From an uncultured Anaerolineaceae bacterium (GTDB lineage Bacteria; Chloroflexota; Anaerolineae; Anaerolineales; Anaerolineaceae): 64,000 nt of DNA. The DNA lies in assembly GCA_927443345.1 (NCBI GenBank), contig CAKMKJ010000052.1:1-64000 (forward strand), in the 5' to 3' direction. The position numbers and the translations under genes were made by a program. Below, piece by piece: positions 16,796 through 27,462 of this stretch. Under the pieces are notes generated by a model. That model searched no databases, was not told where the DNA came from, and saw nothing but the letters and a program-made list of their open reading frames with translations. The stretch's first letter is position 1; each line of letters begins with the position of its first letter.

Positions 16796-18439
16796 ATGCC
16801 CACTAAATACATCTTTTTTACCGGCGGAGTTGTAAGTTCTGTTGGCAAAGGCGTCACCGCTGCCGCAGTTGGGAGACTTCTAAAACAGCGCGGCTTTTCG
16901 GTTGCCGTTCAAAAACTCGATCCTTATATTAATGTTGACCCAGGTACCATGAGCCCCTATCAACATGGCGAGGTCTTCGTTTTGGATGACGGTGCCGAAA
17001 CCGATTTGGACCTGGGCCATTACGAACGATTAATAGATGTTAGATTGAACAAAACCTGCAACATTACATCAGGCCAGGTTTATGCAGATGTCATTGCCAA
17101 AGAACGCCGCGGTGATTATCTTGGAGGCACCATCCAGGTCATTCCGCACATCACTAACGAGATCAAACGCCGCATCGGTCTTGTCTCAAAAATGACAGGC
17201 GCAGAGATTGTCTTGGTTGAGGTCGGCGGAACCGTTGGCGATATTGAAAGCCTGCCTTTTCTTGAAGCGTTGCGCCAATTGCGCACCGACATGGGGCGCG
17301 ATAATACCCTTTACATCCACGTCACCTGGCTGCCATACATTGGTGCCACCGAAGAATTAAAAACCAAACCAACGCAGCATTCAGTCCGCGAGTTGCGCTC
17401 CATTGGTATTACACCGGATATGATCGTTGCCCGCAGCGACACTCCTATTGAAGATGTACTGTGTGAAAAAATCGCTCAATTTTGCGATGTAGAAAAACGC
17501 GCGGTGGTTCCCATGGTTACAGCACCCATCCTCTATGAAATTCCATTGTTATTAGAGCAAGCCCATGTTGGTGATTTAATAATGGAACGCCTTAATCTGA
17601 TCTCCAAAAAAACTCCGAATTGGAATGCCTGGCAGCGGTTGGTAGTCGAAACAAAACGTGAAAAACGCTCAATTTCCATTGGCCTGGTCGGAAAATACGT
17701 AGAACTGCATGATGCCTACATCAGCGTCAGAGAATCGCTAAAACATGCTGCATTGGCATTGGGTGTTGAATTGGATCTGAAATGGATCCATGCAGTGGAA
17801 GTTGAAAAAGGCACCAATCCCGATAAATTTGAAGACGTTCATGGCATCGTAATCCCGGGTGGTTTTGGCAGCCGTGGTATCGAAGGAAAGATTAAGGCTG
17901 CTCAATATGCCCGCCTTAACAAAGTGCCTTACTTTGGTTTATGCCTGGGAATGCAATTAATGGTGGTAGATTTTGGTCGTGAGGTCTTGGGAACGGAAAA
18001 TGTAAACTCATCTGAGTTTGACCGCACCACCCAGCACCCGGTGATTGATTTAATGCTCGAACAACAAGACGTGACCGATATGGGTGGCACAATGCGGCTG
18101 GGTTTGTATCCTTGTCACTTGCAGCAAGGAACAATTGCCCGTAAAGCATATGGGGTGGATAAAATTGAAGAACGACACCGCCATCGTTTTGAATTTAACA
18201 ATACCTATCGCGAACAATTTGCCAAACAAGGCATGATATTTTCTGGTCTCTCCCCCAACGGCAACCTGGTCGAGATTGCTGAATTGGAGAACCATCCTTT
18301 CATGTTGGGAACCCAATTCCATCCCGAATTCCTTTCACGACCCACCCGGCCGCACCCGCTGTTTGTGCAATTCGTGCGTGCAGCCTGTGAAAATGCAGGC
18401 ATCCCGACCGAGGAACCGCCACTTTCATTTGATGAGTAA
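16796..18439 (+). CDS. pyrG: CTP synthase
   Basis: A 547-residue enzyme that makes CTP from UTP, ATP and glutamine. The N-terminal amidoligase domain begins PTKYIFFTGGVVSSVGKGV with the P-loop, and contains KLDPYINVDPGTM and VEVGGTVGDIES. The C-terminal class I glutamine amidotransferase has the nucleophile in FGLCLGMQ and the His-Glu pair in QFHPEF. The length is standard. The start is ATG 16796 with GAGGAG 5 bases upstream; an in-frame TTG at 16769 would overlap the leader structure. Expression is probably attenuated by the hairpin at 16730-16763, as pyrG is in Bacillus, although the sensing mechanism here is not evident. Confidence 0.98.
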   Translation: MPTKYIFFTGGVVSSVGKGVTAAAVGRLLKQRGFSVAVQKLDPYINVDPGTMSPYQHGEVFVLDDGAETDLDLGHYERLIDVRLNKTCNITSGQVYADVIAKERRGDYLGGTIQVIPHITNEIKRRIGLVSKMTGAEIVLVEVGGTVGDIESLPFLEALRQLRTDMGRDNTLYIHVTWLPYIGATEELKTKPTQHSVRELRSIGITPDMIVARSDTPIEDVLCEKIAQFCDVEKRAVVPMVTAPILYEIPLLLEQAHVGDLIMERLNLISKKTPNWNAWQRLVVETKREKRSISIGLVGKYVELHDAYISVRESLKHAALALGVELDLKWIHAVEVEKGTNPDKFEDVHGIVIPGGFGSRGIEGKIKAAQYARLNKVPYFGLCLGMQLMVVDFGREVLGTENVNSSEFDRTTQHPVIDLMLEQQDVTDMGGTMRLGLYPCHLQQGTIARKAYGVDKIEERHRHRFEFNNTYREQFAKQGMIFSGLSPNGNLVEIAELENHPFMLGTQFHPEFLSRPTRPHPLFVQFVRAACENAGIPTEEPPLSFDE

Positions 18440-18498
18440 TACAATTTCTAATTAATGTTATACTTTTTAAAGGTTTTGTATAACAATTGAGGTTTATT

Positions 18499-18735
18499 AT
18501 GAATGCAAAGTTATCTCAAAAAGGTTGGATCGTCATACCTTCAGCGCTAAGAGAAAAATATGGGTTAAAACCTGGTGTTGATGTACACATCATAGATTAT
18601 GGTGGTGTATTATCCATGGTGCCAATTTCAAAAAATCCTATCTCTGAAAGCAGGGGGTTTCTTAAAGGAACTAATTCTCTTACTCAAGCTCTCTTGAATG
18701 AGCATAAATTGGAGCAAGAGCGTGATAAAAGATAA
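18499..18735 (+). CDS. AbrB/MazE-type antitoxin (VapB-like)
   Basis: A 78-residue SpoVT/AbrB-fold DNA-binding protein: MNAKLSQKGWIVIPSALREKYGLKPG is the swapped-hairpin DNA-binding half, and the C-terminal ~30 residues should bind the toxin. ATG 18499 has TGAGG upstream at good spacing. The next gene, a PIN-domain toxin, starts inside its 3' end (14-base overlap), the usual organisation for vapBC pairs. Such antitoxins neutralise the partner RNase and repress their own promoter. Confidence 0.85.
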   Translation: MNAKLSQKGWIVIPSALREKYGLKPGVDVHIIDYGGVLSMVPISKNPISESRGFLKGTNSLTQALLNEHKLEQERDKR

Positions 18736-19132
18736 ATCAATCTTTGTTCTGGACAGTTATGCACTGCTTGCTTTTCTCGAAAATGAAACAGGCAGTCAAA
18801 GAGTTCATGAGCTACTTGATTTAGCTAAGATTGGCAAAATACAAGTGAGTATGTCAATCATTAACCTTGGTGAAGTTTTATATATTACTGAACGAGAACG
18901 CGGACTTCCCATAACCCAAAAGGTGCTTGCCCTAATTGAAGAGTTGCCAATTACCATCGAAGAAGCAACTCGAGATTTGGTTTTTGGAGCAGCACACATT
19001 AAAGCCAGACTTGCTGTTTCTTATGCAGATGCATTCGCTGCTGCTCAATCCATCTTACAAAAAGCCACTTTGATAACCGGGGACACCGAATTTAAATCTA
19101 TTGAAAAAGAAATAACGATTGAGTGGATTTAG
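18722..19132 (+). CDS. PIN-domain toxin (VapC-like ribonuclease)
   Basis: A 136-residue PIN-domain RNase. The acidic residues expected for metal binding are all visible: Asp in FVLDSYALLAFLENE, Glu in NLGEVLY, Asp in SYADAFAAA and Asp in ITGDTEF. GTG 18722 is chosen because GGAGC lies 7 bases upstream and the start overlaps the antitoxin stop, giving translational coupling. VapC toxins cut tRNA or rRNA when freed from the antitoxin. The pair sits between pyrG and eno and reads with them. No repeats or attachment sites flank it. Confidence 0.85.
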   Translation: MIKDKSIFVLDSYALLAFLENETGSQRVHELLDLAKIGKIQVSMSIINLGEVLYITERERGLPITQKVLALIEELPITIEEATRDLVFGAAHIKARLAVSYADAFAAAQSILQKATLITGDTEFKSIEKEITIEWI

Positions 19133-19254
19133 GCAATAATCCACCTTAATTATTGAATGAATAACCAAAAAAAGCATTTTTACTAATAGATTTTGTATTA
19201 TACTTAATTTGTTGCGTCTTCAATCGTGGCAGCCAGGCTGCCTTAATCTGATAA

Positions 19255-20556
<1,302 letters not shown>

Positions 20557-20579
20557 TTATCACCATAGGTGAATTTGTT

Positions 20580-20607
20580 GGGGCTCAGCGTGCTGAGCCC
20601 CTTTTTT
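20580..20607 (+). terminator. Terminator of eno
   Basis: A perfect 10-base-pair stem GGGGCTCAGC / GCTGAGCCCC with a GT loop, followed by six T (20602-20607). Confidence 0.93.
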
Positions 20608-20621
20608 AATTCAATATGATG

Positions 20622-21365
20622 CTATTCGCCCACTTTTGACAATAAATCCAAAATACTTTGATTAACCAACTGCTGTTGTTCTTCTCGTGATATTAATGCA
20701 AGATTATCCCCCTTTTGATCGCCATACCATCCAAACTGTGCATGGTTGCCACCTTCGATATTTACCCACTGCGTCGTATCGGGCAAGAGACCCACGGATT
20801 GTGCTATTTTATCCTGTGTTGCCAACCCATCCAAAGAACCAGAAATTGACATCACTTTTCCTGCATAACCCGATAATTTATTGCTATCAGCTGGGTACGA
20901 GGCCAAAAAAACCAATCCGTCAATTTGATATGGGTGTTCATACACATAACTTGCCGCCATGGATCCACCAAGCGAATGCCCGCCCACCACCCATTTGTTG
21001 ATCTCAGGGTGTGCAGCTATAACATCACCAGCTTTATCTATACCAAACACGGCCAAATTTAATGGCATGCGCGGTATGACAACGAGGTAACCTTTTGATG
21101 CAAGAGCATTAGCCATTGGAGCATAAGCTCGATAATCCACTCTGCCGCCTGGGTAAAATATATAACCCGCTTTGACAGGCAAATCACTCACAGGTTCAAA
21201 AACCAACCACTTCCCAGTTTGAACGATCACTGATTCAGATGAAGTCAGAGCTGCCAAAGCTTCAGGCATCGGTCTGGCCGGAGTTGAACCCCAGACCACA
21301 AATCCAAGACTGATTACAACCATTAATACGGCCACGGTAACGATAATTTTCTTAATTGTTTTCAT
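20622..21365 (-). CDS. Membrane-anchored alpha/beta hydrolase
   Basis: A 247-residue protein with an N-terminal membrane segment (about 5-26) and an alpha/beta-hydrolase domain. The nucleophile elbow is GGHSLGGS near residue 130. FYPGGRVDYRAYAPMANALA resembles the dienelactone-hydrolase-like group, and EGGNHAQFGWYGDQ supplies the catalytic His. The likely acid lies in ISGSLDGLA. The substrate is unknown; it is probably an esterase facing the cell exterior. A Shine-Dalgarno (GGAGAA) precedes ATG 21365. It is divergent from the methyltransferase. Confidence 0.85.
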   Translation of the reverse strand: MKTIKKIIVTVAVLMVVISLGFVVWGSTPARPMPEALAALTSSESVIVQTGKWLVFEPVSDLPVKAGYIFYPGGRVDYRAYAPMANALASKGYLVVIPRMPLNLAVFGIDKAGDVIAAHPEINKWVVGGHSLGGSMAASYVYEHPYQIDGLVFLASYPADSNKLSGYAGKVMSISGSLDGLATQDKIAQSVGLLPDTTQWVNIEGGNHAQFGWYGDQKGDNLALISREEQQQLVNQSILDLLSKVGE

Positions 21366-21486
21366 TTTTCTCCAATATTATCTAGAGTCTAATGATTGTC
21401 CCACCAATATGCAAGATTCCTATCCAAAACCTTCGACATGTGGTTATAATTTGCCATTGAATTGCATCAAGTCAGGAGAACGCACC

Positions 21487-22254
21487 ATGTCTTTATACAA
21501 CGAATTCGCCCAGGTTTATGCCAAGGGAGATTACCCCACACTTTCTCAAGCGGTTGCCGAAATTCTACCTGCGATCATAAAGCAATACGGAATTCCAACT
21601 TCTGGCAAGTTGCTGGATGTAGCTTGCGGCGAAGGCAGTTTCGGGCTCTCCATGTCAAAAGAGAGTTGGCAGGTAACCGGCATTGACCAATCTGATGAAA
21701 TGCTTCGCCTGGCCCGGCATCGAGCCCAACAAGCCAAACTGGATATAAATTTCTTGAAACACGATATGCGTTTTCTGGATTTCTCAGACGAATTTGACTT
21801 GGTCACCTGCTGGTTTGACAGCCTAAATTACATGTTGACCACGGATGATCTGCAATCGACATTTAATAACATAGCCAGAGCGTTAAAACCAGGTGGCTGG
21901 TTCTTGTTTGATATGAACACTACTTATGGGTTGGCAGTCCAATGGCAAAAAGAAAATTGCTATGTCCAACAAGAAACCCCTGATTTGCTCGAACTTCACC
22001 GCACCAGTTACGATTTTGAGAACCAAAGAGGCTGTGTCAAAATCACCTGGTTTGTTCGTGAAGGAGAAATCTGGCAGAAATTTGAAGAGAAACACACCGA
22101 ACGTGCCTTCTCGATTAATAAAATAGAAGCTTGTTTAGATTACGCCGGTTTCAAAGTTATAGATCGATTTGGCAGTTTGAAAAATATGACGCCTTTACAA
22201 TCAGATTCAAGCCGGGTGTGGTATCTCACACGCAACGAAGGTTCAACCCACTAA
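21487..22254 (+). CDS. Class I SAM-dependent methyltransferase
   Basis: A 255-residue Rossmann-fold methyltransferase. Motif I is LLDVACGEGSFGLSM (SAM binding), motif II ends VTGIDQSDEML, and motif IV is FDLVTCWFDSLNYM. The C-terminal half (about 155-250) is a beta-rich cap of the kind in small-molecule methyltransferases. The substrate cannot be told. ATG 21487 is preferred because AGGAG at 21474-21478 is well placed; a TATAAT at 21445-21450 fits its -10. Its 3' end overlaps the converging uracil-DNA glycosylase gene by 12 bases. Confidence 0.85.
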   Translation: MSLYNEFAQVYAKGDYPTLSQAVAEILPAIIKQYGIPTSGKLLDVACGEGSFGLSMSKESWQVTGIDQSDEMLRLARHRAQQAKLDINFLKHDMRFLDFSDEFDLVTCWFDSLNYMLTTDDLQSTFNNIARALKPGGWFLFDMNTTYGLAVQWQKENCYVQQETPDLLELHRTSYDFENQRGCVKITWFVREGEIWQKFEEKHTERAFSINKIEACLDYAGFKVIDRFGSLKNMTPLQSDSSRVWYLTRNEGSTH

Positions 22255-22941
22255 AATCTGGTTTACCATCTTCCAAATTTGATCAAACATGGCCGCTGTC
22301 AGGCGGCCTGTTTGTGTATTCTGCCGGCTGGGATGGTAAGAAGCCACCACCCAAACACCTTTATCGTCTGAATAACATGATCCACCATGAGAAAAAGCAG
22401 GGATGGTTTTTCTATCTGATACGCCGTATTTCACCACTAATTGATCCCAGGCGAGCTTGCCCAGCGCCACAACCACTTTCAGATTGTGCAGTATTTCTAT
22501 TTCTGCATCCAACCAATGTTGGCAGTTGATGATTTCGTCCCTGGTCGGTTTGTTATCAGGCGGCACGCAGCGACAAACCGCCGTAATCCAAAGGTCTTTC
22601 ATCATTAAACCATCCCCCACATTGAAACCATCTGGCTGATTTGTAAAACCCGCCCGATAGAGTGCTGGATACAAAAATTTACCTGAATCATCACCGGTGA
22701 ACATTCGCCCTGTGCGATTTGAGCCGTGCGCACCAGGTGCCAGCCCTAAGACCAATACACGCGCGCCTGCATCTCCAAAACCGGGAACAGGCTTGGCCCA
22801 ATACACTTGTTCGCGATAGGCTTTACGTTTAACCACGCCTACTTCCTCACGCCAGGCAACCAACCTCGGACAATCTCGGCAGGTGATCAATTCTTTTTCA
22901 AGTTGAGAAAGATTTTTAAATTTCATTAAGTTTAGGGTCAC
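22243..22941 (-). CDS. Uracil-DNA glycosylase, family 5 type
   Basis: A 232-residue Fe-S uracil-DNA glycosylase that removes uracil and some damaged bases from DNA. Motif A reads LGLAPGAHGSNRTGRMFTGD, the family 5 (UdgB) form, without the polar catalytic Asp/Asn of families 1 and 4. Motif B is SYHPSRQN. Cysteines expected for the 4Fe-4S cluster are visible, starting with CRDCPRL. The GTG start at 22941 overlaps the queA stop (GTGA), giving coupling; ATG 22926 is the alternative. It is the last gene of ruvB-queA-udg, placing it with a recombination/repair operon. Confidence 0.9.
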   Translation of the reverse strand: MTLNLMKFKNLSQLEKELITCRDCPRLVAWREEVGVVKRKAYREQVYWAKPVPGFGDAGARVLVLGLAPGAHGSNRTGRMFTGDDSGKFLYPALYRAGFTNQPDGFNVGDGLMMKDLWITAVCRCVPPDNKPTRDEIINCQHWLDAEIEILHNLKVVVALGKLAWDQLVVKYGVSDRKTIPAFSHGGSCYSDDKGVWVVASYHPSRQNTQTGRLTAAMFDQIWKMVNQILVG

Positions 22942-23957
22942 AGAATCAACATGGCATCGCCAAAAGAATAGAACCGGTAACCGCGTTGGATGGCCGTCTC
23001 ATAGGCGTTTAATACTTTTTCTCTGCCAGCAAAAGCGCTTACCAGCATGATCAGTGAAGATTGGGGCAGATGGAAATTGGTAATGATAGCATCCACAACT
23101 TTGAACTCAAACCCAGGCAGGATGAATAATTGCGTTGGTCCTGAGATAGCGCTCACCTGGTTGGGGATGCTGCTGCCTACAGCTGCGGATTCGAGGGTGC
23201 GCACACTGGTGGTTCCCACCGCTATCACACGCCCTCCTTTTTCTTTGGTTCGATTGATCAATTCTGCGGTATCAGCGGTGACTTCGCACCATTCACTGTG
23301 AATCACATGATCAAGTGGGTTATCTTCAGAAACTGGCATGAAAGTATCAAGCCCAACATGCAACGTTACCTTTGCGATCTGAATGCCAGCCGCTTCAAGT
23401 TCACTCATCAAACGAGGTGTAAAGTGCAAGCCAGCGGTGGGCGCAGCAGCCGATCCGCTCTCTTTGGAATACACCGTCTGGTAGCGGTCAGGGTTCGCCA
23501 AAGGCGTGTGAATGTAAGGCGGAAGTGGCATTTCACCTACATTCGGCAGCAAATTTTCAATTGGTGAGAGAAATTTGATTAATCTGCGGCTTGCGCCTAA
23601 ATCTTCAAGGATTTCTGTTTCTGGGCCATTTTCAACCGTGACTTTGACGCCTGGTTTTAACCCCTTGCCACCTACCAACGCTTCCCACACATCGGGTTCA
23701 ATCCGCTTGAGCAGCAGCAGTTCCACTTTGCCGCCAGTAACTTTGCGGGCAAATAATCGCGCCGGAATCACCCTGGTTTGATTGACCACCAGCAGATCAC
23801 CGGCTTTTAGGTAGCTGCCAACATCCATAAAGGCGGCATCATCAATAACATCTTGATCGCGGCGTAATACCATCAATCGCGAATGATCGCGCGGCTCTAT
23901 GGGCGTCTGAGCGATACACTCAGGCGGAAGATGGTAATTGAAGTCTGATGTTTTCAT
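22938..23957 (-). CDS. queA: S-adenosylmethionine:tRNA ribosyltransferase-isomerase
   Basis: A 339-residue enzyme that moves the ribosyl part of SAM to 7-aminomethyl-7-deazaguanine in tRNA, forming epoxyqueuosine. Diagnostic segments: N-terminal FNYHLPPECIAQTPIEPRDHSRLM, VNQTRVIPARLF, AAPTAGLHFT, HVGLDTFMPV, TTSVRTLES and TNFHLPQSSL. It is full length. The start lies 3 bases from the ruvB stop and the stop overlaps the glycosylase start, so it is in a ruvB-queA-udg operon, a pairing common in bacteria. Confidence 0.98.
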   Translation of the reverse strand: MKTSDFNYHLPPECIAQTPIEPRDHSRLMVLRRDQDVIDDAAFMDVGSYLKAGDLLVVNQTRVIPARLFARKVTGGKVELLLLKRIEPDVWEALVGGKGLKPGVKVTVENGPETEILEDLGASRRLIKFLSPIENLLPNVGEMPLPPYIHTPLANPDRYQTVYSKESGSAAAPTAGLHFTPRLMSELEAAGIQIAKVTLHVGLDTFMPVSEDNPLDHVIHSEWCEVTADTAELINRTKEKGGRVIAVGTTSVRTLESAAVGSSIPNQVSAISGPTQLFILPGFEFKVVDAIITNFHLPQSSLIMLVSAFAGREKVLNAYETAIQRGYRFYSFGDAMLIL

Positions 23958-23960
23958 TCT

Positions 23961-24992
23961 TTATGGAATTAACCTGGGTTGATTCTCTTTAGCCGAATAA
24001 GGATACTTTAAATGCTCATATGCGGATTTGGTGATCACCCGCCCCTGGGGAGTGCGTTCCAAAAATCCGAGCTGCAGCAAGTATGGTTCAACCACATCCA
24101 TGATGGTATCAGGTTCCTCACTGATGGATGCGCCAATGGTTGAAAGACCGACAGGTCCGCCGTTATATTTTTCAATCACTGTGATCAAGACTCTGCGATC
24201 CACATCATCGAGACCGAGTTCATCCACCGCCATCAGGTCGAGAGCATCGCGCGCCACCTGGCGATTGATCATGCCATCTGAGCGTACCTGGGTGAAATCA
24301 CGCACACGCCGCAGCAGCCGCAGTGCCACACGCGGCGTTCCGCGTGCGCGTCGGGCAATTTCAGCCACACCATCAATGTCGGCTTCTACTTTGAGCATAT
24401 CCGCAGCTCGTTTGACGATCTTCTGCATAGCTGGCTGATCGTAATAATCCAGCCGGTAGACAGCCCCAAACCTCGCCCGCAGCGGCGAAGTAACCAGCGC
24501 AAGACGGGTGGTCGCGCCAATGACGGTAAACCTGGGCAGTTTCAGCCGCAATGATCTGGCGGCCGGCCCCTTACCGATGATAATATCCAGTGCATAATCT
24601 TCCATCGCCGGGTAGAGAATTTCTTCCACAGCCCTGCCCAGACGGTGAATTTCGTCGATAAACAACACATCTCCTGCACGTAAATTGGTGAGAATGGCTG
24701 CCAGATCACCTGTGCGTTCAATGGCCGGGCCGGAAGTGATCTTGATATTGACACCCATTTCGTTAGCCAGCACATGCGCCAGGGTGGTTTTGCCAAGTCC
24801 GGGAGGTCCGTAAAAGAGCACATGATCTAGCGCTTCTTTGCGCTGCCTTGCCGCAGAAATTAAAATATCGAGGTTTTGTTTAACAGAATCCTGACCGATC
24901 AGTTCGGTCAGACGGGTTGGCCTTAACGCATGATCAATGCGGTCTTCAGGTTGTGAATCTGGATCTGTGAGTCGTTCTTTTTCATCACTCAT
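23961..24992 (-). CDS. ruvB: Holliday junction branch migration ATPase
   Basis: A 343-residue AAA+ motor that drives Holliday junction branch migration with RuvA. Walker A is [13 protein letters not shown], Walker B is FIDEIHRL, sensor 1 is GATTR, and the arginine finger lies in PLRARFG. The C-terminal winged-helix domain ends TPQGRVIT. Neither ruvA nor ruvC is adjacent. A perfect TATAAT lies 7 bases before the ATG and no Shine-Dalgarno is present, indicating a leaderless mRNA. It is divergent from upp. Confidence 0.98.
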   Translation of the reverse strand: MSDEKERLTDPDSQPEDRIDHALRPTRLTELIGQDSVKQNLDILISAARQRKEALDHVLFYGPPGLGKTTLAHVLANEMGVNIKITSGPAIERTGDLAAILTNLRAGDVLFIDEIHRLGRAVEEILYPAMEDYALDIIIGKGPAARSLRLKLPRFTVIGATTRLALVTSPLRARFGAVYRLDYYDQPAMQKIVKRAADMLKVEADIDGVAEIARRARGTPRVALRLLRRVRDFTQVRSDGMINRQVARDALDLMAVDELGLDDVDRRVLITVIEKYNGGPVGLSTIGASISEEPDTIMDVVEPYLLQLGFLERTPQGRVITKSAYEHLKYPYSAKENQPRLIP

Positions 24993-24999
24993 GTGTTTG

Positions 25000-25005
25000 A
25001 TTATA
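25000..25005 (-). promoter_or_regulatory. -10 element of leaderless ruvB
   Basis: TATAAT on the minus strand, then 7 bases, then the ruvB ATG (24992). The -35 region is weak. Confidence 0.6.
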
Positions 25006-25069
25006 CCCTTACCTGAAAACTGGATTTGGAAAATCCTGATATTTTAAACTTTCATTTTTAAGTTTCCGG

Positions 25070-25075
25070 TATAAT
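25070..25075 (+). promoter_or_regulatory. upp -10 element
   Basis: A perfect TATAAT 23 bases before ATG 25099, leaving a short leader with a strong GGGAGGA Shine-Dalgarno (25089-25095). The -35 is not clear. Confidence 0.6.
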
Positions 25076-25098
25076 GAAAAAAACCCCCGGGAGGACTT

Positions 25099-25725
25099 AT
25101 GGATAACGTATTCGTTTCACAACATCCCATGATTGCACACAAGTTGGCAATTTTACGCGATAAAGATACCGATCACCGCCAGTTCCGCGAACTGGTTAAA
25201 GAAATCGCCGGTTTGCTGGCTTATGAAGTTACTGCTGACCTTCCCACCCGCCCCATTGATATTCAAACGCCTCTCGCCATCGCCAAATGCCATCATTTGA
25301 CAGAAAAAATCGGCCTTGTGCCCATTTTACGCGCTGGCTTGGGCATGGTCGAAGGTTTCTGGTCTTTCATCCCCAGCGCAGAAGTCTGGCACATCGGACT
25401 CTATCGTGATGAGCAAACCCTCAAACCAGTGGAATACTACAATAAGCTGCCAACAGCCCCGACAGTGGATATGTGCCTTATTTTGGACCCCATGCTGGCC
25501 ACCGGCGGCTCAGCCACCGCCACCATTGACGTGCTCAAACGTTGGGGGGTAACAAACATCAAATTTGTGGGGTTGATCGGTGCCCCGGAAGGCATAGCCC
25601 AGGTTCATATACTTCACCCCGAAGTACCCATTCACCTTGCTTGTATTGATGAGCGCTTAAATGAGATCGGCTATATCGTCCCCGGTTTGGGTGATGCCGG
25701 CGACCGCCAATTTGGTACGGCATAG
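25099..25725 (+). CDS. upp: Uracil phosphoribosyltransferase
   Basis: A 208-residue pyrimidine-salvage enzyme forming UMP from uracil and PRPP. The PRPP-binding motif is [13 protein letters not shown], and the uracil-binding end is [17 protein letters not shown]. The N-terminal [17 protein letters not shown] is typical. It is monocistronic, with its own -10 and terminator. With udk and pyrG it covers the route from uracil/uridine to CTP in this window. Confidence 0.98.
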   Translation: MDNVFVSQHPMIAHKLAILRDKDTDHRQFRELVKEIAGLLAYEVTADLPTRPIDIQTPLAIAKCHHLTEKIGLVPILRAGLGMVEGFWSFIPSAEVWHIGLYRDEQTLKPVEYYNKLPTAPTVDMCLILDPMLATGGSATATIDVLKRWGVTNIKFVGLIGAPEGIAQVHILHPEVPIHLACIDERLNEIGYIVPGLGDAGDRQFGTA

Positions 25726-25735
25726 TAATAAAGTT

Positions 25736-25775
25736 CAGACCCTCGCGGATGTGAATCAACGAGGGTCTGTTTTTA
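25736..25775 (+). terminator. Terminator of upp
   Basis: A 10-base-pair stem CAGACCCTCG / CGAGGGTCTG with a 14-base loop, followed by TTTTTAT. The converging tpiA gene ends about 50 bases further. Confidence 0.88.
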
Positions 25776-25822
25776 TAAATCCTCGGATCATTATGAAAAC
25801 CCGCAGATGTTAGTTGTCTATA

Positions 25823-26578
25823 TTACGGTCTGGCCGCTTCCACGATCTTCAAGAAGTCCGGTTTGAGGCTTGCACCTCCGACTAACGCGCCATCGATATC
25901 TGAAGTCTTAAAATACTCCGCGGCGTTGGCAGCGGTGACTGAACCGCCATATAGAATGCGCATGTTCTGAGCAATAGCAGAACCAAACAAACTGGCAAGC
26001 ACAGGACGTATGAAATCACGATGAACGGCATTAGCGCCTTCACTTGTTGCTGCCTTGCCGGTGCCAATCGCCCAGATAGGTTCATAGGCCACGACAATCT
26101 GTGAGGCAATGGCACTGTCAATTTCTTTTAATCCTTGAAGTACCTGGCGTTTGACCACTGCACCTGTCTGACCAGCTTCGTATTCTTCCAAAGATTCACC
26201 AATGCAAACGATGGGGGTTAATCCGGCTGCCAGAGCGGCTTTCAGTTTCTTGTTGACTGTTTCATCTGTTTCGGCAAAATAAGCGCGTCTCTCAGAATGG
26301 CCAATGATCACATAATTGCAGAATTCTTTCACCATTGAGGGGGATACTTCGCCGGTGTAAGCCCCAGAGGCTTCCCAATGCAGGTTCTGGGCACCCAGAC
26401 CAACGCCTGTTTCAGCCAATTGGGCTGAAAGCACTATCAATGAAGTAAAGGGTGGGCAAAAGACTGTTTCCACTTCGGGGACAGCTTGCAGACCGGGCAG
26501 CAATTCCTGAACCAAGACACTGGCCTGATCAACAGTTTTGTTCATCTTCCAATTTCCAGCTACGAATGGTTTACGCAT
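25823..26578 (-). CDS. tpiA: Triosephosphate isomerase
   Basis: A 251-residue TIM-barrel enzyme interconverting dihydroxyacetone phosphate and glyceraldehyde 3-phosphate. Active-site residues are intact: Lys in AGNWKMNK, His in IIGHSERR and Glu in VAYEPIWAIGTG. The phosphate-binding ends ILYGGSV and VGGASL are present. AGGAAA precedes the ATG. It is a single-gene unit convergent with upp. Confidence 0.98.
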   Translation of the reverse strand: MRKPFVAGNWKMNKTVDQASVLVQELLPGLQAVPEVETVFCPPFTSLIVLSAQLAETGVGLGAQNLHWEASGAYTGEVSPSMVKEFCNYVIIGHSERRAYFAETDETVNKKLKAALAAGLTPIVCIGESLEEYEAGQTGAVVKRQVLQGLKEIDSAIASQIVVAYEPIWAIGTGKAATSEGANAVHRDFIRPVLASLFGSAIAQNMRILYGGSVTAANAAEYFKTSDIDGALVGGASLKPDFLKIVEAARP

Positions 26579-26788
26579 AATTTCCTCTTTCTAGAAAATA
26601 TAGGGTGAGTCACCCTTTGTTTGTGTAAAATGAAAAAACATTAGTCGCAATTATAGTACAAAACCTGAGCAGACAACCTTCTAATAAAACATTTATATTA
26701 TTTCAATTCCCATGAATGCTTTTTTTGTATACAATTGATTAGACGTCAACGCAACACATTGACTCACAAATTGAAAGGAGTATTTGCC

Positions 26789-27442
26789 ATGTTAGTAAAA
26801 GAACGTATGACCAGCCCGGTGTTGACCATTACCCCGGATGTACCTATCCAAGACGCACTGGCACGCATGCACCAGGATAAAGTAAGGCGCTACCCGGTGG
26901 TTGATAAACATGGAAAATTAGTCGGCATCGTCACAGAAGGCGACTTGCTCAACGCCAAACCCTCAGAAGCTACCACACTCAATGTATGGGAGATTACCGC
27001 CCTTCTGAACAAGATCACCGTTGAACGTGTCATGTGCACCAAAGTTATTACCACCACAGAAGACTGCCCCATCGAAGAAGCAGCCCGCATTATGGCAGAC
27101 AACGAGATCAGCAGTTTGCCTGTCATGCGCGAGAAAAGCCTGGTCGGCATGATTACCGAGACAGATATCTTCCACATCATGCTTGAATTGATGGGTGGAC
27201 GCACCCCCGGTGTGCGGTTAACTGTGGAAGTGCTCAACAACCCAGGCAAACTCTACGAAATTGCCGGCATCATCCAAAAATTGGGCGGAGATATTTTAGG
27301 GCTGGCAGCCATTTTAGGCTCACGCGCCGAAACCCGTATCTTCACCATCAAGGTCGTCGGCATTGAAATTGATACACTACACAAGGCCATCGGCTCAGCC
27401 GTGGAACAGATCGTTGACATTCGCGAGACCAAGATCATTTAA
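26789..27442 (+). CDS. CBS-pair and ACT domain protein (AcuB-like)
   Basis: A 217-residue cytoplasmic protein: two CBS motifs (about 1-57 and 75-135), which together bind adenine nucleotides, and a C-terminal ACT domain (about 140-217), an amino-acid-binding regulatory fold. The arrangement resembles AcuB-type proteins linked to acetoin or acetate metabolism, but no such genes lie nearby. ATG 26789 is preferred because AAAGGAG at 26774-26780 is well placed. A TACAAT at 26730-26735 could be its -10. A terminator follows. The ligand is unknown. Confidence 0.88.
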   Translation: MLVKERMTSPVLTITPDVPIQDALARMHQDKVRRYPVVDKHGKLVGIVTEGDLLNAKPSEATTLNVWEITALLNKITVERVMCTKVITTTEDCPIEEAARIMADNEISSLPVMREKSLVGMITETDIFHIMLELMGGRTPGVRLTVEVLNNPGKLYEIAGIIQKLGGDILGLAAILGSRAETRIFTIKVVGIEIDTLHKAIGSAVEQIVDIRETKII

Positions 27443-27462
27443 TCATTTTTTCCATCCATCAG

